A stretch of DNA of 55,388 nucleotides from Gamarada debralockiae (Eukaryota > Ascomycota > Leotiomycetes > Helotiales > Hyphodiscaceae), in assembly GCA_002803225.1 (NCBI GenBank), contig NXFV01001411.1, positions 1 to 55,388 of the forward strand, read 5' to 3'. A model generated the notes under the pieces. It did no database searches, was not told where the DNA came from, and saw only the letters and a program-made list of their open reading frames with translations. Both the position numbers and the translations under genes were made by a program. Of the stretch, positions 45,328-55,388 are shown in pieces. Each line of letters starts with the position of its first letter. Positions within the stretch are counted from its first letter, which is position 1.

Positions 45328-45723
45328 ATGCCTGAATACATTGTAAGCTTCAGCTCCGCCACGCATTACTCCATTCCATGGTAACAGTCCCTAGGTTTCC
45401 CTCAAGAAAGGCCTTAGCAGCGCCGAATATGAAGCGTATGCACCTCTCGAATGTCCTTCATGCTGATACTAGAGTCTGATATCAAATCAGAGCCCAGAAA
45501 CACGCCAAAGACCAAGGAGGAGAGATCACCGATGTGTTTGATCGTGAAGGAATTGCGCCCGGCTTTGTGTATGGTACCCTCACATCTTCAGACCCTCCGC
45601 AGATGTTAAGTAGGGCTCTGACATTCATACAGAGTCAAATTCCCTAAAGACTCCGTCACTACCCTCGAATCAGGCCCGTATGTGGACGCAGTGGAGGAGA
45701 ATGGCCAAGTCCGCACCCAATAA
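45328..45723 (+). CDS. PBI2: Pbi2-type subtilase inhibitor (propeptide I9-like), 75 residues
   Basis: Four tiny exons (45328-45342, 45395-45435, 45491-45573, 45635-45723; introns 52, 55, 61 nt) assemble 75 residues, exactly the size of yeast Pbi2. The reading is MPEYIVSLKKGLSSAEYEA, then AQKHAKDQGGEITDVFD, REGIAPGFVYVKFPKDSV and YVDAVEENGQVRTQ. This is the inhibitor-I9 fold of subtilisin propeptides, here free-standing. The C-terminal tail would enter the protease active site. In yeast it inhibits vacuolar proteinase B and, with thioredoxin, supports vacuole fusion. The CAG-AG choice at the third acceptor (45634) is set by the frame. It is head-to-head with BMS1 and upstream of the PDK-type kinase. 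Each exon is too short to stand out alone, but the assembled protein is unmistakable. Confidence 0.93.
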
Positions 45724-45977
45724 ACCAGAAACAATCACAAGTGGCATCCAAGGACGATTACAGGGCGGTTTATGTGTACGATGCATAGGTATTGAAATAA
45801 GATGGCATACAGCATAGACAAACAATATATCATCGGTCGCCAAAATAATGTTCTGGTGCCGTTGTACTGTCCAAAGTCGCTCAATTTCTCAAGCCGGCAA
45901 GAGCCGATGGGAATATCCTCAATCTGGTGTTCACGTGAAATCTTAGCCTGCAATAAAACAATCATCCCAATGCCACC

Positions 45978-47413
45978 ATGAACCGCCTTTCGCGACCATT
46001 GCGGTCCTGCAGTGGTAGAACACCTTCCTGTCCCCCAATTCCATCAATCCGCCAGGTCAGCTTCGCTCGTCATCCATCACCGTCTGCACACAAATGGTCA
46101 CATCCTCCAAGCTCAACAACGATCGCCGACGACGATGTAGCAAGTCTCGCAAATCAGCCATTGCATGCTTTGAGCTTGGCAGACCTGGTGAAGTATGATA
46201 ATACCTTTCTCTGCATAAATTGATTGCTGACAGACAACGAAGGCATGGGCGACCGCCCCTCTCCATGGACGCATTGTTTTCATCTGCGAATTTCACACTC
46301 TCCCTCCTCCCAATTCGACTGGCCCATCGAATCCAGTGTCTGCGAAACCTGCCATTTATCGTTGTCTCTAATCCAAACATTTCGAAGATCTATAATAACT
46401 ATCTGCACTCCTTGTCAACTTTGCTGCCCTACAAATCCAAGACCATCTCGAACCTCGAAGACGAGATCCGCTTCACGTCAGTCCTCGCAGACCTCGTTGA
46501 AACACACGCACATACCATCCCCACACTTGCGAGAGGCTTTCTCGAATGCAGAAAATATATCAGCCCCGACGAGGTTACGCGTTTCTTGGATGAGCATTTA
46601 CGGGCCAGAATTGGGACGAGATTGATTGCTGAACAGCACATTGCTCTACATGTGTCATCACAACCACATCAAGATCCACAGACTCCACAAGCATTGCACG
46701 ATGAGTCGTCATACATCGGAGTCATTGACACTGCACTCCAACCAGCCTCAATTATCAATTCCTGCGGAAATTTCGTGTCTGAAATCTGCGAGCTCAAGTA
46801 TGGCGTCCGACCAACCTGGATCATTGATGGAGAACCTGGCACAACATTTGCCTACGTACCAGTACACCTAGAATACATCATAACTGAGTTGCTGAAGAAT
46901 GCCTTCAGGGCTACGGTCGAATCGGGAAGATCTCATGAACCAATCGTTATTACAATTGCTGCTGAACCTGAAAGCCCAAGAGGCGGGGCAAGCACCTTAG
47001 ATCAAAGACGAGCAATGACCAAGAATTCATGTCTTGTGGATGAGTTGGACGAAAACCCATCTATCAAACTAGTCGAGGATTCCGCCCCTGGTGTCACGAT
47101 TCGCATTCGCGATCGAGGAGGAGGTATAAGTCCTGACGTCCTGCCCAACATTTGGTCCTACTCATTCACCACATTTTCGGACGAAGACGAACTTCCTGGA
47201 CAAACTCCCGGGGGTGGAAATATGGACGCCCTGAACGCAATATCAGGCGCAGGAGGGGGAGAGGGAAGCTCTATTGCAGGTCTCGGGTATGGTCTGCCTT
47301 TAGGGAGAGCATACGCCGAATACTTTGGAGGTGGTATCGCTGTGCAGAGCCTTTACGGATGGGGATGCGATGTCTATCTAAGACTCAAAGGTCTGGGAAA
47401 ACTCAAGGAATGA
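45978..47413 (+). CDS. Mitochondrial pyruvate dehydrogenase kinase-family protein kinase
   Basis: Two exons (45978-46192, 46243-47413; 50-nt intron) give 461 residues. The N-terminus (MNRLSRPLRSCSGRTPSCPP...) is basic and Ser-rich like a mitochondrial presequence. The PDK helical domain follows (HGRPPLSMDALFSSANFTLS, then IRLAHRIQCLRNLPFIVVSN). The GHKL ATPase motifs are the N-box ELLKNAFRATVE, G1-box IRDRGGGISPD, WSYSFTTFSD and G2-box GLGYGLPLGRAYAEYFGG. A Gly-rich ATP-lid insert is present (ISGAGGGEGSS). PDK/BCKDK enzymes phosphorylate a serine on the E1-alpha subunit of the matrix 2-oxoacid dehydrogenase complex and so switch it off. Fungi have two PDK-like paralogues; which one this is cannot be told here. 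Intact. Confidence 0.95.
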
Positions 47414-47973
47414 ATATATTGGGGTCACGAGTGCTCCCACAGATCCTGCCCCGAGTTGATTCCACGACCATGCCACCTCAGGAAGAGGTGAAGAAGTTTG
47501 TTTAGGATCAGCTATCTTGTCATACCCATTTAAAGAGCCCTCCAGATCACACCTGCGCAAATAATGGTCGGGAATGGGAAGGAACACCTTCGTGCCTGAA
47601 GTAACCGTTGATAGAGCGTCAATCGATTTTTATTTGCAAGATGCGTCATGTAGTTGCAGCATCGTGAAACCCCATTTTTCATGTTGGTCTCTCTTCATTG
47701 GTTGGGGTGAGTCTGCAAGAGTTAAGCAGGTCGCTCCCATGCGGCCAATCCTTCGAAACATTTTGGTTTCGCATATGGCAGCCTTGAAGAAATAAGCGCC
47801 TTTGTCAATGTCGATCGAGCAGCCCTGCAAGGCAGTATTGTAAATAAATATTTCCTTCCATTTTCTGCCCTCTGCCTGTAGCGAGGCAGACTCCCTTTTC
47901 CCTCTTGTCCGCTTTTATATTGGCTCTTCTCCACCGACAGTACTCTACATGCTTTCTTCCTCCCTCATTCGCC
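47414..47973. other. Intergenic
   Basis: Lies 3' of the kinase gene and 5' of the STAND-like gene. Nothing specific recognised. Confidence 0.4.
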
Positions 47974-50364
47974 ATGGATGGCCTCTCTAGTGCCTCTGCT
48001 GTGTTCGCTGTAGCATCTATCGCTATTCAACTCGGAGATGGCGTCAATACACTGCTCAAACTATATTCTGCCATCCAGTCTGCCCCCGCTAGAGTTGCTG
48101 CCATCTTTGAAGACCTCGCGTTACTCTCTCTGGTTTTGGCGCGATCGCACGTAGTCTATCATGGACCTAATTTCAACGGGATCATCGAGCGGATTTTGGG
48201 GAGTTGTAATGCCAAGATTGCGCAGCTGCGGGAGAAGATTGAAAAGTCTGCTGCTCATTTAAGTTCATCTAGCAGATTTAAGAAAAAGTGGAGTGCACTG
48301 AAGATCACATTTAAAGAAAATGAGATCGCTGATCTCAGGACATCTATCTACCAGACTTTGGCAATTTTAAACGGTGCTCAGATTAACTCTCTCACGTAAG
48401 AAACGCAGTCCTACCCCCCAAACGGCGTCTAATCGCTTTAGGAATACCAACCAAGAAATACTTAGCGTCGTACGTTCATTACAGCAGTCAACTCTCTATA
48501 TTAACCCAATACGCACCAAAGAGGCAGAAATGACCATGGAAATAATCGAAGAACAAGGACATACAGATGTAGCCGTCTGTCTTCCTGATACGAAAAGTCC
48601 GGCGTCCACAGCAATTGAGGAGATAACCCGTCTACCGCAAAACTCGGCCCTCCCGACAACTACAAGGACCGCTTGGCATCGGTCCGCCATTAAGCAGCGA
48701 CATCCTGAATCGCCGAAGTGTGAGCAGGAAAATACTGTCTATTTCTTCTACCCTCCACCGCTACTCAACAAAATCGGCATCTCTTACGGCATGCAGATCA
48801 CTGCGAGATCGATGACCGGAAGGCAGTATTCACTCAACTTCTTCCGTGCGGTACCCGAGGATGCACCGATCTTTGAATTCTGCCGTGATGGCAATTTGTC
48901 CGCCGTGAGGACTCTGCTTACTACTGGAAACGCATCTCCTTGGGACAGGGATCCGACTGGACGAACTCCATTGTGGGTATGTTTATAAAAACCGCCGTCC
49001 TTTATTATGGGGCCAAGTTGGTGGTCCATACTGATGCTTAATATGACAGGTTGCCGCGCACTCGTTGAAGCTCGATATTGCCGAGCTTCTTCTCAGAGAA
49101 GGTGCAGATAGTAATGCGGTAAGGGGTCGGTGCAATGATGAGTGAGTTGTTGGATTTCATTTCATTCTACCATCGTCTGTTGCGTGGCCTCCGTTGCTTA
49201 CTAGGCCTTCATAGTTTACCTATAACAGCCGTCAGAACCAGCGACTGTCTTGATATTGGCCCAAAAATCGCCATGATCCGCCTGCTTCAGAAATACTGCG
49301 GTGATGGGTATGAAGACAATAAGATACTCGCAATGACTGGACTCATGCTTCTCGACTACCGCGGCCACAAAGAGATTCCGATGCCCATCACCGCACACTG
49401 GGATGCAGCACTTCAAGTTGTCCAGCAGCTGGTGCCTGATTTTGAACCCGAGGGCCCATACAGGACTATGATCCTGGAGTGCGCAATCCACTTTTACTAT
49501 GATAAGGATGTTCTCCGTTGGCTGATAGGCAATATTAATGGGATGCTGTGCGAATCTTCACCAATATCTTGCATTCACGAAGCAATTTCCAAGATGCTGT
49601 TACACCGAGACCCAATTTCCGCAAGGCTGATCGCGCAAAAGACTGCGAATTTGCATCGGAGTTACCAGAGAAGAACGGGTCTGCACAGTCTGCACACACC
49701 TACTTCTTTAGCTATGCTCCAGTCAAGCACATTCTTTGCCTGGAAGGACTTACTTCGGGATCTTGGTCACGACATCCACCAATTCATCATGGAAGAAATG
49801 CAAGAAGACATTTTGGTGAAGGAGGGCTGGACTGTAAAGAGTCTGACATCATTGTTTGAGTACGACTTTGTGCCTTATGAAGGGAAGAAAAACTTTGGGT
49901 TCCCAGAATGCGAGAGGTGTGGAAATCATGGCACGACAGTGTCGGCTCCTATGAAGGTTGATTTGGAGTGGAGACGGCGACTGAGGGAGTTGAGACTGGG
50001 ACGTGTTTCTCCGACTATCAGTGATATCGCCATTGAGATTGCAAGGCCAACGCCGGTGTTCAACACGGATATTGAAGGAGCTCTGGACCCTCAACTGCTG
50101 GAGGAGTCGGAGATTCTACGATCCAAGGAAACTGTAGCAAGAGATTGGCCGTACAGGATTGTTTGCTCGGAAGTCTGTTCGGATGAAGTTTGTGTCGCTT
50201 GGGCGTATGAGGGTGATTCTATAGATGAGCCTGAGCTTCCACCATTCATTGTCGGGGGAAGATTTTCTAGGATGACAACTCATGAGTTGCCAGCTACTGA
50301 AGGTCTCGAGGAGCGCGGGGACGAGTATCCTTCAAGTAAAATGCCAGGTGCATTTAGGGATTGA
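47974..50364 (+). CDS. STAND-like protein with fungal N-terminal domain and ankyrin repeats
   Basis: Exons 47974-48395, 48442-48976 and from 49050 are supported by clean GT-AG introns (46 and 73 nt). The N-terminus (MDGLSSASAVFAVASIAIQL, then a helical EDLALLSLVLARS region) matches the fungal N-terminal domain of STAND proteins. A middle region has FYPPPLLNKIGISYGMQ, and an ankyrin unit FCRDGNLSAVRTLLTTGNAS continues as GRTPLW|VAAHSLKLDIAEL across the second intron. The third intron is uncertain: a donor at 49111 (GTAATG) with an acceptor at 49204 or 49228 keeps the frame (about 725 or 717 residues), while the stronger-looking GTAAGG at 49119 does not. The C-terminal 380 residues, with a CERCGNH motif and an ECS-like end, show no known domain, and no NACHT/NB-ARC P-loop is seen. 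Such proteins may act in non-self recognition. Confidence 0.75.
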
Positions 50365-52147
50365 GGTTTAGATTTATGTTATTACATGATTGAAAGTGCA
50401 AGTTGGACTCCAATATAAAAGGGGGGCGCCGTGAGGGTACGAGCTTCTGTATTCGACCCGAGGAGACTATTTAAGGCTTTAATTCTACGGCGTGGTGAAT
50501 AGTTTCTATATGTATTATTATGTTACTATGTTTTTAGAGTCTATGAACCCTGCACGAGAAGTACTACTATCAATCCTGTGCACAGCCTGCAAAGATAGGG
50601 AAACCCTCTAACTCCTGATTTATTTCGACTTTGTCATACTTCTCGTTACGAAAATCTGGAAGTTGCGGTTCTTCATCTATTTCATATGAGCTCACGATGG
50701 TATCAAGAGTCCTCTCTCCCCTAGCTTCCTAAGAACCCCTTTCGCCAGCCCAGCCGAAATAGTTGCAAAGCTCTTGAATACAATATCAAATAATAATCAC
50801 GTAGTACTTGTAAACCCCTATCTCGTTTCCGTTCGCACGCACTTATGACCATATTTCTCGTGTGGTTTTTCTAAATAACGGCAGGCCTGTTCGAAATCTT
50901 CCGTGAAAGTTACTTCCGCAGACCTAAAGACCCCAACTAATTGAAACAAGACAGGGTCGTGGCCCACTAGAGCAAGAAGAATCACATAAACCATTAAATC
51001 ATCAGGTTCAGGATCATGTTCGAACAATATAGACAAGACGCAGACTTTTTGTAGCTACTCGGATTTTCTTTATGTCTTTCCAGAAAGATCAAGTCAGGGT
51101 AGAAAATGCCCCAATGCCGATTCCTCTTACAAGTCCATGTCCTGCTGATAGATGTAGGCTGTGATACATCCCCTCTTTTTTTTTTATTTTATTTTTTATT
51201 TTTTTTAACGAATTTAAGACCGTAGTTCTCGTTTGGCTAATTTGCCCCTGATGTGTAATGAAGCATTAGTAATCTACACCAGAGGGTTGACAGGATTAAG
51301 GACAATACTAATATGGACTATGTCAATAGGATCCCCCGTCCGGTCAATACGGCTCCAAAACATGCGAAAGAAGCGTATTTTTCCACTAACTGATGCCCAG
51401 GACCAAGTTGGAGCAACGTATATATAACTTCGAGTACTAACATCAGCTTCATCAGCTACCCATAACGCCCATTTGGGCAGTTAAGTACGCCAGATGCCTG
51501 CCACATATTCTCATTTACTACGTCCAGAATATAAGTATTTTTCATCTTTGGACCTGAGCCATTGCTGCTTTAGCCTGAACTATGGGTGGGTAAACCTGAG
51601 CTAGGTTGAGAAAATAAGTTCAAGGAGGTGAGCCATAGTAGATAGGCGCCTGAACTACTGTGGAAAGCTACCTGTTTAGTTTAGGCTCCTCAGCTGCGAT
51701 TGCTCCCTGCTAAAATTAGAAAAAGTAAGTCATAATTATAGATCTCTCCTAATAAGAGCTATACGAAAGGACTAACTAGGCCCAGTTATCTTACTGAACT
51801 TTATAAATTCAACTTTATTATATATAAACACATAACGTTAATCTACTAAGTACTTAGTTAACTTCTCTTTAATATAAGAAGTCGTTCTTAAATTAAATAA
51901 TATTACTCTATATAGTAGTCAATAAATGATTCTATATGGTGACAAAAGTCTAAAAGAACAATAGTATAAATCTTAGGAGGGATTAATATCTGGTGCTTCT
52001 CACGTATATGTTATAATTCACACGAGGTAATAAGGTACATCCTCTTAGTAATAGGTTGTGCCAGGGAATAGGAATATAACGGCCGGCTGAAATAACTCTA
52101 ATGCCGCGCTTAGAGAACATCGAGTGAAAGACTAACACTTTCATGTT
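50365..52147. other. AT-rich intergenic debris
   Basis: No gene. A T-rich low-complexity tract lies at about 51176-51207. Sequence from about 51700 to 52080 is strongly AT-rich and resembles mutated repeat DNA. Short frames (64-72 codons) are unconvincing. Confidence 0.45.
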
Positions 52148-52618
52148 CTAACGGTTTGAAAGCAAGTTATGTACAGGACCGTCTGTGAGATTGGCCACTG
52201 GAAAGTTGATGTAATAGTCCTCATTCGAGTGTCCCGGAAATGTCGACTTGATATTTTTGTCAAATTGGTCCATAGCTTGCTCGAAGGCTTCGACTTGTGT
52301 AAATGGAAGAATTGGTTCTCTCCAAGAAAAGAGATTTCAAAAACTTTTACCTTTAATCGGGACTAGCTTCATTAACTCAAGGCATGGTGTCAATTGCATG
52401 AACTCATGAGAGATCAAATCGATCGTTCCACCACCTCTAACACAAACGATCGCATCACTGACTTAATCGCACATCAAATTTGTCTCAAACTAACTTGGAA
52501 GAGTTCTTACTCACAGACGAAGATTGTTCCTTAATTGTATGAAGAGTTACGTAGCAGCAGCTTCTAGTTCCTTGATCAGTGCAACGGAATAAATTCCTGC
52601 CTGCTTCTCCGCCTCCAG
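52148..52618 (-). pseudogene. HSP70-like (actin-fold ATPase) protein relic
   Basis: Minus-strand pieces in order read LEAEKQAGIYSVALIKELEA (about 52560-52616), then after an intron-like GTGAGT...TTAAG the block SDAIVCV-RGGGTIDLISHEF (about 52405-52460), then QLTPCLELMKLVPIKG. After a second gap comes PFTQVEAFEQAMDQFDKNIK, STFPGHSNEDYYINFPVANL, and a stop at 52148. The order AA..AGI..V.LI.EPEAA, DAGGGT.DLIS, L.ELV and F..K.TF.G matches the fungal HSP70-like family, whose members are often linked to HET/NLR loci. The nucleotide-binding DAGGGT reads VRGGGT, losing the Asp. A TAA follows EAAAT. It has no N-terminal half, so it is non-functional. Confidence 0.7.
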
Positions 52619-53284
52619 GTAATTTAGTTTCTACATTAAAACACAAGTGATTCAATAATTGTAGTACGCGTGCTATAATGTTGTCTCCTTGGCCTTATCA
52701 GACCATACTGATGAAACAGATGAGAGCAAATTGCTTTTAGAAAATATCAATGTAATCCTTGGTCATCTTGAAGTTAATCGTGTTCATAGCATATTTGATT
52801 GATTGATTGATTGATTGATATCTTACTCTGACCAGCTAGCTGTGACTGTTTGTGCAATAGGAGCTTAGACCCTGAAGGCATAGTCTAGGTCCGTAGGGAC
52901 TCTAGGGGGCTGATCTGGACCTGTGGAAACCCTGAAGATATGGAAGGTTCTGGAATACAAGGCGACCTGAGAACACCTCAGTGACCTCTGAAGGGATCGG
53001 AAACACCGATACTAGCTCGTATGAAGCCAGCAGCTAGCGTAGCTACTACAGGGAGCTAGTAGCTAGGAATAGAGTATAAGTAAGGGCAAGCTTGAGTTCT
53101 CTTATTCACAAGCACACATGTACTACTAAACCTCTTTTCAACTACTACCAATATAACAACTATTGGCTCTTTTACCCTATTGCTACTTCTCTGATATACT
53201 ATAATCCCTCCTATTGCCCTCCAGCTACCTGTAGTTGTTATATTTAGGCTATCTTAGAAGGACTTATCTTTAAAGGAGATATTT
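52619..53284. other. Intergenic; microsatellite and possible LTR end
   Basis: Contains (GATT)n at 52797-52819. Sequence from about 52860 to 53165 looks like a decayed retroelement terminal region: TGTTGT occurs at 52680 and AATATAACAACTATTGGC near 53150, resembling LTR borders, but I could not pair two LTRs. Confidence 0.3.
52797..52819 (+). repeat. (GATT)n microsatellite
   Basis: Nearly six perfect GATT units. Confidence 0.9.
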
Positions 53285-53600
53285 TTTAAATATTACTTAC
53301 GTTGGCTCTTACTATCAGATAGAATTAAGCCTTTAGTGCTTTAGCTTTCTTAGCAAGTGAGTAGGCTAGTTTTTGGCTAGTCTAGAGGGCTAGTATAAGT
53401 GGGAGCTCTGCAGGGCCCAAGGCCTTAGTACGGCGCCATTTTGCTAGGCGCTATATCCCTTCCCCCTCTGCTACTTTAGCAATTGTATTGAAGAAGCTCT
53501 TTTGCTGGGCCCTAGTAATGGCCTTACGCTTAGCCCTACTTGTTTATATGCGAGTTGTCCAGTCCTCAGTTAGGCCTAATATAGCCTGTTAGGGACTACA
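53285..53600 (-). mobile_element. LINE (non-LTR retrotransposon) remnant
   Basis: Minus-strand translation gives GLTEDWTTRI, a stop, TSRAKRKAITRAQQKSFFNT, IAKVAEGEGI, a stop, RLAKWRRTKALGPAELPLI, LAL, a stop, TSQKLAYSLAKKAKALKA, a stop, FYLIVRANVSNI. This is the linker between endonuclease and reverse transcriptase of fungal LINE ORF2 proteins (RA...WRLAKW......LQTSQG.AYSLEDKAEALRARFYP). Stops sit where Trp, Gln and Arg are expected, consistent with C-to-T change on both strands. No reverse-transcriptase motif remains. Confidence 0.75.
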
Positions 53601-53789
53601 GAAGAATTGTATAACAACCTGTAAATTAGGTATATCTTGGCTCAGTATGGAAAGAAATGAAAATAATTCGCAGCTGGTTATCTAGATGTCTAAGCCACAG
53701 ATCTTACAACCGAGATTGATGTTGAAGAAATGGCTTGCTATCATGCATACTCAAGTAAATACCTGACTAGGGTGACAAAAGCCGTCAAG
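53601..53789. other. Short intergenic stretch
   Basis: AT-rich; nothing recognised. Confidence 0.3.
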
Positions 53790-54665
53790 TCACCAAATGC
53801 AAAAGCTCTCCTCAACAAAATGCCCTCCCTCGAGTTCATCAATTGCTTCGCCGTTCATCACACCATGTAAATAAGCTTCTCCTAGAAACAAATAGTGATC
53901 ATCCACCCCCCGCAGCAAAACGGGAGTGCTGCAACCAAACAAGACACAAACCAAGTCGCCTGGCAAACAGGAATTCACTCCTAGTCCCATATATCCCTTA
54001 GTTGTACTCACAAATCGTCGATTTCGACCATGAATAGAAAGCTTGTTGGTGTATCGCTCTTTTTCTATTTCAGTGACATTGAAATCTTTGCTCACAGCTT
54101 CAACAAATTCTGTCCATGCCTCCAAAGTCTTACCGGCGACGATAAAATTTCGATTTTGTTGGTACCACTCGTTGAATAGAGCGGCACCAGTTGGAACTGG
54201 GTGTAAGTCGTTTACTACCGCAAACTTACTTTCTCGACATTTCTCCAAATAGAGTGAGAGTGCTTCTTTTGCGGGGATGCTGCCAGCTACTAGTGTCTGG
54301 CCGATAGCTTCGAGAGTATTAAGTGCTGAAGAATATCTTGTATCCCGAGACTTGGTTTGCTGGAGTTGAAATCCGGGCATACTATTTCTTGATCCCCACA
54401 CTGAGTAACCCAAGCCATCAACTACATCAACACGAACGCCATGAGCCGTTAATTGCTCAAAATCTGCAGAGAACTGGACTCGAGCTGCGTACTCTCGAGC
54501 CGCATCTGTATGAGCTGCAGATCTGATGGTAGAATTGAGCGTCGCAGCTTTTCGATGACTCCAGTCCGGAATCCAGCTAGAAAGTGAAGTACCTAGCCGC
54601 CGAGGAAACACAGGAAGCCCTGCGAGACTTAGAAGCTCCAACAGTGCGGTTTTTAATCGAACCAA
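53790..54665 (-). pseudogene. HET-domain protein, 5'-truncated C-terminal half
   Basis: An uninterrupted minus-strand frame of 291 codons begins at a TTG and has no ATG at its start. It reads LLSLAGLPVFPRRLGTSL, SSWIPDWSHRKA, a long helical middle (ALNTLEAIGQTLVAGSIP..., AWTEFVEAVSKDFNVTE) and the typical end MGLGVNSCLPGDLVCVLFGC, STPVLLRGVDDHYLFLGEAY, LHGVMNGEAIDELEG. Those are the LPSWVPDWS and PGD.V.VL.G...P..LR.......VGE.YVHG.M.GE signatures found downstream of the HET core. The HET core is missing. Upstream sequence changes abruptly into a cluster of ATCGAT palindromes at 54669-54730. The frame itself is intact, so the truncation looks recent, or the N-terminal exons are too degraded to see. 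Confidence 0.85.
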
Positions 54666-55388
54666 TCAGTAATCGATTACGATCGGCTAAGTATTGTGAT
54701 TGATTACTAACAATCGATTGTAATCGATTATCAGGCGGTGAAACGCGGCAGAACCCCTAAATCAACCGAGGCAAAAAAATATCTCCTAGATTTCAATTCA
54801 GGTCAGCTAAGTACCTTATTCAAGTATCAAATTAATTTGGGAGAGTATTTATAATTAGTTTCTCTTTATTTTTCCTCAGCGGTCAATAGACCTTAATTCG
54901 TAACATAGTTCATTATCTCAAACCCAAAGTTCGAAGGATAGTTAGATTTAACTTACGTGCGATGCGCATGACAAGTCAAAGGAAACTTTAACTAGCTATA
55001 CTAGCTAGGAGTTTGTTTTTAAAATACTTCTTATTTAAATATATATACTTTTTAATGAATTTTCCTACTAATATCGCGATTTGCGACCAACTCTTTGCGT
55101 ATATCAAAATAATTATTTCTATTCACGTGATCGTCCCTCAACAACGTCAATATCATCAACTTTATCACCTTTAAACAAAGCTTCAATATTAGCGAGTCGC
55201 AATTGGCTCGCTTAGTATGTTTGGCTTGTTTGTTTTCCCACAATCGCCTCCTAATATCTATAAGAGAGTCTCTTTCCTTCCCTCCTCTTTTTCAACTCTT
55301 TAATAACTTAACAACTCTTTTTAATCAACTTTAATAATAATTCCTTCGATAATACCTTTTTCCCTCCTTTCGCTATCGATTCGATCTC
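54666..55388. other. AT-rich window end with palindromes and possible element fragment
   Basis: Palindromes GTAATCGATTAC (54669-54680), CAATCGATTG (54711-54720) and TAATCGATTA (54721-54730) lie at the edge of the truncated HET gene. Near 55130-55200 a minus-strand reading RLANIEALFKGDKVDDIDVV, EGRSRE, stop looks coding. It may be the end of a transposon or of a gene lying beyond the window. The last 130 bases are pyrimidine-rich, as in a promoter. Confidence 0.35.

Noticed and set aside
52680..53160. Solo LTR with TGTTGT...ACAAC borders
   Set aside because: Borders are imperfect and no second LTR or target-site duplication was found, so it is only noted as possible.
1..55388. CRISPR arrays, bacterial operons or Shine-Dalgarno sites
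   Set aside because: Spliceosomal introns and eukaryotic gene content throughout; no regularly spaced repeats of CRISPR type.

Overview
This window is fungal nuclear DNA from a filamentous ascomycete (Pezizomycotina). A leotiomycete-like species fits best, but that placement is an inference. Genes carry many short GT-AG introns (about 45 to 75 nt) with CTAAC/CTGAC-like branch sites. The gene content is typical: P5A ATPase, TRP-like vacuolar channel, BMS1, PDK-type kinase, Zn2Cys6 and C2H2 regulators, HET-domain and STAND/ankyrin genes. Intact housekeeping genes alternate with stretches of decayed accessory genes and AT-rich transposon debris whose stop codons look like the result of repeat-induced point mutation (RIP).

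Layout. 1-2800: an ankyrin-repeat relic and the 3' part of a HET-domain gene, separated by a 34-bp perfect palindrome. 3.2-10.0 kb: intact SPF1 (ER P5A ATPase) and YVC1 (vacuolar Ca2+ channel). 11.2-12.1 kb: a frameshifted HET gene on the minus strand. 13.2-19.4 kb: a secreted orphan, a secreted GH5 mannanase, a decayed intron-bearing duplicate of the spliceosomal gene DIM1, and a GPI-anchored Cys-rich protein. 21.2-22.6 kb: a decayed LaeA-like methyltransferase. 23-25.4 kb: mariner debris and AT-rich repeats. 25.7-31.3 kb: a frameshifted Lys/Thr-rich gene, a C2H2 regulator and small uncertain genes. 32.0-41.1 kb: a metabolic block with indoleamine 2,3-dioxygenase and kynureninase diverging from one promoter, an MDR oxidoreductase, a dimeric alpha/beta-barrel-like protein and a Zn2Cys6 regulator. 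41.3-50.4 kb: BMS1 head-to-head with a 75-residue Pbi2-type inhibitor, a mitochondrial PDK-type kinase and a STAND-like ankyrin protein. 50.4-55.4 kb: AT-rich debris with an HSP70-like relic, a LINE relic and a 5'-truncated HET relic.

The IDO and kynureninase genes catalyse early steps (first and a later one) of the tryptophan-to-kynurenine route, and their shared promoter suggests co-regulation. The neighbouring oxidoreductase, barrel protein and Zn2Cys6 factor may or may not belong to the same unit. The remaining intact genes are independent housekeeping or secreted functions. Many relics were found only by following homology across frames by eye, so their edges are approximate. Protein identities rest on motif recognition, not database searches. 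I saw no tRNA, rRNA or CRISPR array.
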